Assembly (NCBI GenBank): GCA_020543525.1
Contig: JAHYIO010000039.1
Coordinates: 1,302,001 to 1,366,000 of the forward strand
Length of the DNA stretch: 64,000 nucleotides
Source: Coriolopsis trogii
Lineage: Eukaryota > Basidiomycota > Agaricomycetes > Polyporales > Polyporaceae
Reading direction: 5' to 3'
Shown here: positions 58,001-64,000 of the stretch, one piece after another
Layout: every line of letters starts with the position of its first letter
Numbering within the stretch: position 1 is the stretch's first letter
Program-made: the position numbers and the translations under genes
Notes under the pieces: generated by a model
What the model was told of the DNA's origin: nothing
Databases searched by the model: none
Seen by the model: only the letters and a program-made list of their open reading frames with translations

Positions 58001-59611
58001 TGATCGTCCCATGCATCCCGAAATGTCTTCGTATGTGCTGGTTAGGCATAAGTGGCGGAATGCCGAGGATGAGGATGGTCGTCGGCTCAGGTCCAACAGA
58101 ATGGGCATCATGCTAGTAACACCAGTGAGTGAGTACAGCTATTCTCGCCCGCAGGAAGGATGCCACGTACCTCGTACTTGCATTGATACAGTTCTGCCCT
58201 CTGTGGCCGTAATGGAGGTAGCCTCTTGACCTTCGTCTCCTTTCGTGGGTCTCTGATGACCGCCTCGTGTTCACCCTCAATGACCTCGCCCTCGTACCTC
58301 AAGATCATATCCTTGCCCTTGCCCTTCCCTTTCACCCGCGGATACTCACCCTGGTCCATTCCCTTCGAGCGTAGCTTCTCAGCAAGCATCCGATACTGGC
58401 CATCCTTGTCCTTGTCCGCAACATAGTCAAACAACACCTTCCAATTCTTACCCGGAGGATACTCGGAAGACTCTGGCGGCCATGGCGGCGGCGGAGGTAG
58501 AGAGTATAGGATGGGTGAGGGAGGTCGAGGAGGTGGCGGCTCCGTAGGCGGTGGCGGAGGTGGACTAGGCGGGCGTTGGGAACGAGGTCCTGTTGGAATC
58601 GGAGGGGGGAAGCGAGTAATTGTCATACCAGACGGATGTGTTCGTGTATATGGATCTCGTCGAGGTCCGGTGGGAGGTAACCGGACGGAAGATGTTGATG
58701 GCATGAGAGCAACGTCTGGAGGAAGCGGAGGTGGTGAAGACGGCGGCGGAGGGAAGGAATAATCAGACGGTAGTGGGGGTGGTGCAGAAGGTGGCGGGGG
58801 AGGCGGCAAGTCTGGAGGTGGGAGCGGTGGGAGAGAGGGTGGAGGAGGAGGTAAATCTGGAGGTGGCGGAGGTTCAGTAGCGGGAGGCGGAGGCGGGGGT
58901 GGCTCAGTCGTAGGCGGAGGTGGCGGAGGTGGTTCTGTTGTAGGTGGTGGGGGAGGCGGAGGCTCCGAAGTAGGAGGCGGAGGCGGTGGTGGTGGTTCTG
59001 AAGGTGGTGGGGGAGGCGAGGGTGCCGACGTTGGCGGAGGTGCGAAGGCAGACAACTGAGGCGCAGACGGTGGTTGTGGTCCATCCCCATTCGGTGCACG
59101 AAGTGAGGAGGTGCCGGATGGCCTGAGCTTGAATGAGATAGTAGGATGTCTTGTATTCAACGCTGTTGGCTCCTGTGGATGGGCAACCCGACTGGGACCC
59201 GCACCGTTTGCTTGTGCCTGTTATTGACGAAGAAATATCTATGAGCTTACGCTTATGCCTCCAGCCCAACGAAAGGGCACCTACACCATGCGAACTGCCC
59301 TGCTGAGCCCACCCAATATCAACTTGTTTACCCTTCAGTGACGCAGGGCCAGTAGGCGGCGACGCAGCAGCAGCAGCAGGGCCTGTGGGTATGCCAGCGT
59401 GGCCATTCACGTACGGTTTTCCGCCTCTACCTCTGCCTGCTTGCCCATTGAGGAGACTGCGAGGACCTGTGGGAGGAGTCGCTCCTATTCGCGAAGTTGA
59501 AGACGCGTTGGGTGCTGCAGAAGAAGAGGCATTGGCAGCAGCTGCGGCAGATCCGTGGAGAGAATTCAACAAAGCCCGCGGTGCTCGCGGCGGAGCCTTG
59601 CCCGACATCAA
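55090..59611 (-). CDS. SET1: SET1 histone H3-K4 methyltransferase (COMPASS catalytic subunit)
   Basis: About 1,400 residues. The start is at 59611 ([18 protein letters not shown]). A very long Pro-rich disordered region follows (coded by about 58470-59080, with many PPPPPP blocks). Then come a WKVLFDYV block, the SET1-type RRM ([19 protein letters not shown]) and a second RRM-like part ([18 protein letters not shown]). The n-SET region carries [12 protein letters not shown], the Win motif that binds WDR5. The SET domain has [34 protein letters not shown], and the post-SET cysteines in [13 protein letters not shown] at the very end (TAG at 55090-55092). It methylates histone H3 Lys4 at active promoters. 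The catalytic set appears complete. Confidence 0.93.
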
Positions 59612-60361
59612 CGAGCAGAACGAGATGGAGGGAAGAGGGAGAGAGGGAGGTCAAAATGTCGTGGCTGAGATGGTGGTCGTGGGTCAAGCGGCATCGCCCT
59701 GGCTGTTGTCCCAGGGCGCGAAGTTGCACCTTCGGCCACCTCTAATCTTGTTTTGCAATGCTTGCCACTCACTGACGTTCACTCATTCACTCGTTGTATA
59801 CGCACGACGTTCATATGCAGGACAAATTTTTCTCGCAACAGAAGCCTCCGAACCCTCCCATCCACTCGTCCGCATATCCTGATGCCACATATCCCTCCAA
59901 TATCTCCCCTTGGACCGACTGATGTTGCGTGACCAACCTCAAGCACATAAGCGTCCATCTCTCAGGGCATCAGCGACGTTGGCGCAGGCAGAAAGGCAGA
60001 GAGCATCGAGGCTGGGGATTGGTGGGAGTGCGACGATGAGCTGGCCAGTCGCCATGAGCCGGCCTAAAGGCGGAGAACTGACCCAGCTTTTCGGACTTTG
60101 AAACATCCGCTTACCCAGATCTGACTCGATCGCGTTCCTAAGCGCGGACAACAAGCGAGATAAGATTAGATCTATTTACTTTCCGGAATCAATCAGTACA
60201 AGATCGTTACTTCCTCCAGAATCGATGACTCGTAGCTTTCTTTCTCAAAACTACTCTCTTGTGACACACAGCCTACAGCAACCTGACTTCTTCTACCTTG
60301 GCTGACTCGACCCTCGTTGACAAAACAACCCACCGGACGCTGCACTGAGCGGTGAAACAAC
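59612..60361. other. Divergent promoter region of SET1 (-) and seryl-tRNA synthetase (+)
   Basis: About 750 bp, no gene supported. No clear TATA box on either side, as expected for housekeeping genes. Confidence 0.4.
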
Positions 60362-61966
60362 ATGACTCTAGACGTACTCCATTTCATCGACAACAAGGGC
60401 GGCAACGCCGAGGAGATCCGCGAGTCGCAGAGGAAACGCGGGCTCTCAGTGGAACTCGTAGATGAGGTCATTCAGATGTACGCCGACTGGGTGAAACGTA
60501 TGTCACTCCCCAATTCAAGTGTTCCTGCTCACTCACCGCTCGCAGTCGACTTTGAGGCAAACAACCTCGCAAAGCAGGTGAACACTGTGCAAAAAGACAT
60601 TGCAGCGAAGAAAAAGGCAAAGGAGAATGCGGACGAGCTAGTCGCGAAGAAGAAGGAGATCGACGCGCAAGTAGTCGCAAAACGGGCGGAGGCGAAGGAG
60701 TTGGAGGCGAAGATGCGGTTGAAGGCCTCAAATGCTGGGAACATCGTCAACAAGGATGTTCCGGTCAGTATGACAGAAGTACGCTGAGAAATTGATATGC
60801 CTTGATGCAGTCCTGATAGCTGAAAACAGGATGACAACGTCACGCTCCGGACATGGCACCCAGAAGGCAAGGAAGTGGAGAAGAAGACAGATATCATGCC
60901 GCATCATGAAGTACTGCTCCGCCTCGACGCGATGGATCTCGAGCGAGGTGCGTACCTGATTACTTGGTGAAGCACCACATACCGACCCCCTATAGGTGCC
61001 AAAATCACCGGTCACCGCGGCTACTTCTTAACGAACGATGGTATCGACTTGAACCAAGCCCTAATCTCGTATGGGCTTGACTTCCTGCGCAGCAAGGGTT
61101 ACAAGAAGATCCAGCCGCCCTTCATGATGAACCGCGACGTGATGGCCAAGACCGCGCAACTGGAGCAATTCGATGAGGAACTCTACAAGGTCATCGCAGC
61201 GGACGACGAGAAGTACCTCATCGCGACTTCGGAGCAACCCATATCTGCATTCCATTCGGACGAGTGGTTCGACTCCCCCGAGACACAGCTCCCTATCAAG
61301 TACGCTGGATACTCGACATGTTTCCGTAAGGAAGCCGGCTCTGCTGGCCGTGACATGTGGGGCATCTTCCGTGTACACCAGTTCGAGAAAGTCGAGCAGT
61401 TCTGTATCACGGAGCCCGAGAAGAGCTGGGAAGTGTTCGACACGATGATCGCCAACTCCGAGGCGTTCTACCAGAGCCTGAAGATCCCTTACCGTGTCGT
61501 CGCGATTGTCTCGGGTGCTCTCAATCTGGCCGCTGCGCAGAAGTTCGACCTGGAGGCGTGGTTCCCCTTCCAGGGCAACTACAAGGAACTTGTGTCATGC
61601 TCGAACTGCACAGACTACCGTACGTAATATTGTTTGCATTCGAAGGCGGAGTTGACCTTCAACCCTACCGCAGAGAGCCGAAGACTCGAAGTCCGCTGTG
61701 GTCTGAAGACGAAGGACCAAACGCGCAAAGTGTACGTTCACATGCTCAACGGTACCCTTTGCGCAACAGAGCGCGCGCTGTGCTGTATTGTCGAGAACTA
61801 TCAGACGCCCGATGTCAGTTTATGTCTGTGACTCTCCCAGAGCTCTTTCTGACTTCACTTGTAGGGCCTTGTCATTCCAGAAGTTCTCCGGCCGTATATG
61901 CAAGGACGCGAGTTCTTGCCGTGGGTCAAGGAACTACCGAAGAACTACCAGCGCAAACAAGCATAG
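60362..61966 (+). CDS. SES1: Seryl-tRNA synthetase, cytosolic
   Basis: About six exons and 440-450 residues. The start [20 protein letters not shown] has no targeting signal. The long N-terminal coiled coil ([19 protein letters not shown] to [14 protein letters not shown]) is the tRNA-binding arm. The class II catalytic core shows motif 1 ([16 protein letters not shown]), motif 2 ([21 protein letters not shown]) and motif 3 ([20 protein letters not shown]). The serine-binding TSEQ loop is at [13 protein letters not shown]. The C-terminus ends KNYQRKQA with TAG at 61964-61966. The enzyme charges tRNA-Ser (and tRNA-Sec where present) with serine. A short basic tail replaces the longer Lys-rich tail of some fungi. 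Confidence 0.93.
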
Positions 61967-62399
61967 AGTGTCGACTGCCGGGGATATGGCGTTAGAAGTT
62001 GCTGTGACATGATTTGTACTGTGTAGCGATGTATCGTTGTCAATTCAGTGTTGTACTTCAGATATACTCTCAGGCGATCGGAATTGACTTGCATCATGCT
62101 CACTTGGCAGAACCCGAGAGTAGCCTAACCGATTGTGGCTGTGCGGCGGTTTGTATGATGCCACTTTCGGGATGCCGAGGCCTTTCCCGTGATCGCCTAC
62201 GACCTGTGATATGTCGTCTCGAGCCTGCTGAACGTAAGCCTCAGTCTGTCGGGACGAGCTATAGCCGGTAGTCAGTGTTTAGTGATCATGCATTTCGAGC
62301 AGCCGTCCACCTTCCCCAAGCTCAAGAGTCTGACTATCCGGGCATCCACGCTCTTGGGGAACAAATTGCAGGCCTCTTCTCGACCCACGGTTATTCACG
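61967..62399. other. Intergenic between seryl-tRNA synthetase and the alpha/beta hydrolase
   Basis: No gene or repeat seen; includes the promoter of the hydrolase. Confidence 0.4.
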
Positions 62400-64000
62400 A
62401 TGTCGTTCGACCCGAATGCATTGACTTTTCCACCTCCAGAACCGTTTCCCATTCCCTCATGCCACCCTAAACCCCTCGAACCTCTCGAGACTCCTCCACA
62501 GGTGCAGGAGGGCAATGCCCGCCTACCCACACTGCCATCGCCCCCGCGGAAATCACTCATAGGGGAAAGGTATACGCTATCGACGCATCTCATACCAGCC
62601 GCCTACCCACGGACGACTCCGTTCATCCCGCTCCCACCGCTGCCGAAATGGTCATCTAACAAGGAGGAGTTCAAGAACTCCGTGCAGACAACGGCTCAGT
62701 CGCTCCTTGACGCTAAGGAGGGTCTGTGGGCAGGAAGATACAAGGACTTGCCGCCTAACCGGAAGCCGATGTGGATCTGTGTCAACAGATATGTCCGGAA
62801 AGACTTGCGCTCTCACGGGGACAGGGGTGTTACCCTGTTCCTTGCACACGCCAATGGCTTTCCGAAGGAGGTAGGAACTTGAATTGCAAAGGACGATCTT
62901 GTTAGGGAGGGCTGACGGAAACACGCTCATAGATCTGGGAACCGATGCTCGACCGCCTGCTTGCCCGGCATTCTGGGCAAGGCAACTACCAGATTGACGA
63001 GATCTGGTCCTGGGAGGCTGCAAACCATGGAGATGCTTGCCTCGTGAACGGCGACGCATTGGGTGGGCTATGTGAGCAGTCCCAAGAAGCATCCGTGTGT
63101 CTCTCTCGCTCACGTTCAGACAGATGACTGGAGGGACAACAGTCGCGACATCTTGCAGTTCCTGACGTACTACCTCCCGACTTCGGTCTCCCCTGAGCCA
63201 CTGCCAACTCATCTACCTCGCGTACGTGATGAGGAAGCGAAAATGCGCAAGATGCACGGCTTGAAGGGTCATACCATGATTTCCATCGGTCACTCATTTG
63301 GGGGATGTACTGTGTAAGTAGAGTATCTCCTCCAGCCTGTGCTTTACCGACTTACAATCCGTGGCTAGCGTCAGAGCCGCAATCGAGGAGCCCAAGCTCT
63401 TCGGCTCGCTATACATGATAGATGCTATGATCCGACCGATGTTAGACGAGGACAGAAGAGCAACTGTCCCAATTCAGAACTTCGTCGCTGGTGCTGTCCA
63501 GCGGAGGGACGGCTGGTCGTCACGGTATGCCTGTCCGCATTCTCCCTATGAATGCACCGCTGACATGGATCATAGGGAGGAGGCGTACAAAGCGTTCGCT
63601 GCCATACCTTTCTTTGCGGCATGGGACCCAGCAGTCCTCGAGATCTACGTCCAGTGTGGTCTATATGAAGCCCCCGACGGTCAGATCAAGCTGAAAATGC
63701 CTGGTGTTCAAGAAGCTGCCTGCTTCACGGAGCAGTATGCCAGCTACGAGACGTTCGAGCTTCTGGAGAAATTGGACGAGAGCATTGAAGTGCGCTGGGC
63801 GATCGCTGGAAAGCTCACCGACATGTGCGTGCACGGCATCAACACCTAGTATATCGCTCACTCACTCACACTGGTGCTTCACAGCGAATCCGAGATCCGT
63901 CGGTTGGTCGCGTGGCGTCGACCTGCGAACTCATCGCATATTCGTATCCTAAACTCAGGACACCTCATCGCCCAAGAAGCCCCTTCCGACGTCGGTGAGT
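62400..64000 (+). CDS. Alpha/beta-hydrolase-fold protein (3' partial)
   Basis: Starts MSFDPNALTFPPPEPFPIP, a Pro-rich leader. Visible hydrolase motifs are LFLAHANGFPKE (oxyanion-side loop), WSWEAANHGDACLVN, ISIGHSFGGCT (nucleophile elbow G-H-S-F-G) and NSGHLIAQEAPSD, which supplies the catalytic His. The last visible exon ends at 63994 before a GTGAGT donor, so the C-terminus continues outside the window. Introns are short and in phase. The layout recalls fungal peroxisomal or lipid-active hydrolases, but the substrate cannot be told. Confidence 0.82.

Noticed and set aside
58511..58762. Gly-rich plus-strand frame opposite SET1
   Set aside because: It is the antisense shadow of the SET1 polyproline codons.

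Overview
The window reads as nuclear DNA of a filamentous basidiomycete, most likely a wood- or litter-decaying Agaricomycete. Genes are dense and cut by many short introns (about 45-85 nt, GT-AG, CTRAY-type branch sites). The content fits: a heme-thiolate peroxygenase, two aryl-alcohol-type aldo/keto reductases, an F-box-like protein of mushroom type, a secreted S41 peptidase and a fungal DDE transposon. Both ends cut through genes. All exon joins were read by eye from splice signals and reading frame.

Left part (1-15.1 kb): the end of a low-complexity Pro/Ser/His-rich protein, a 110-aa orphan, a macro-domain-like protein (-), an APH-fold kinase-like protein (-) and an orphan with a TATA box. 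Next comes an apparently complete Tc1/mariner-type element (9212-12052) with matching 28-bp terminal inverted repeats and TA target sites. It sits 28 bp upstream of the start codon of a five-exon Nudix hydrolase. A heme-thiolate peroxidase follows.

Middle (16-37.5 kb): a 17-exon methionine-permease-like transporter whose frame only closes if a single-nucleotide exon is included, an F-box-like protein, a palindromic MITE-like repeat, aldo/keto reductase 1, the ATG1 autophagy kinase (-), a zinc-less alcohol dehydrogenase-like oxidoreductase (-), the trifunctional folate enzyme FOL1 (-), EMC2 (+) and ribosomal protein eS30 (-). The last intron of eS30 carries a C/D-box snoRNA candidate whose two guides fit neighbouring sites of 25S rRNA. 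Aldo/keto reductase 2 (-) is a paralogue of reductase 1 with the same exon plan.

Right part (39-64 kb): a candidate small secreted protein, the SPOUT-type methyltransferase SFM1 (8 exons, one of 10 nt), a secreted S41 peptidase, a DUF1308 protein, a second MITE with about 45-bp inverted ends, and the unfolded-protein sensor IRE1 (-). A tRNA-like Pol III element lies between IRE1 and a divergent ALDH7-type aldehyde dehydrogenase. Then come SET1 histone methyltransferase (-), divergent cytosolic seryl-tRNA synthetase, and an alpha/beta hydrolase cut by the window end.

I see no biosynthetic gene cluster. The genes are mostly housekeeping (translation, autophagy, UPR, chromatin, folate, ER insertion) mixed with oxidative/secreted functions. 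The most unusual signals are the one-nucleotide exon, the intronic snoRNA, and the transposon next to the Nudix start codon.
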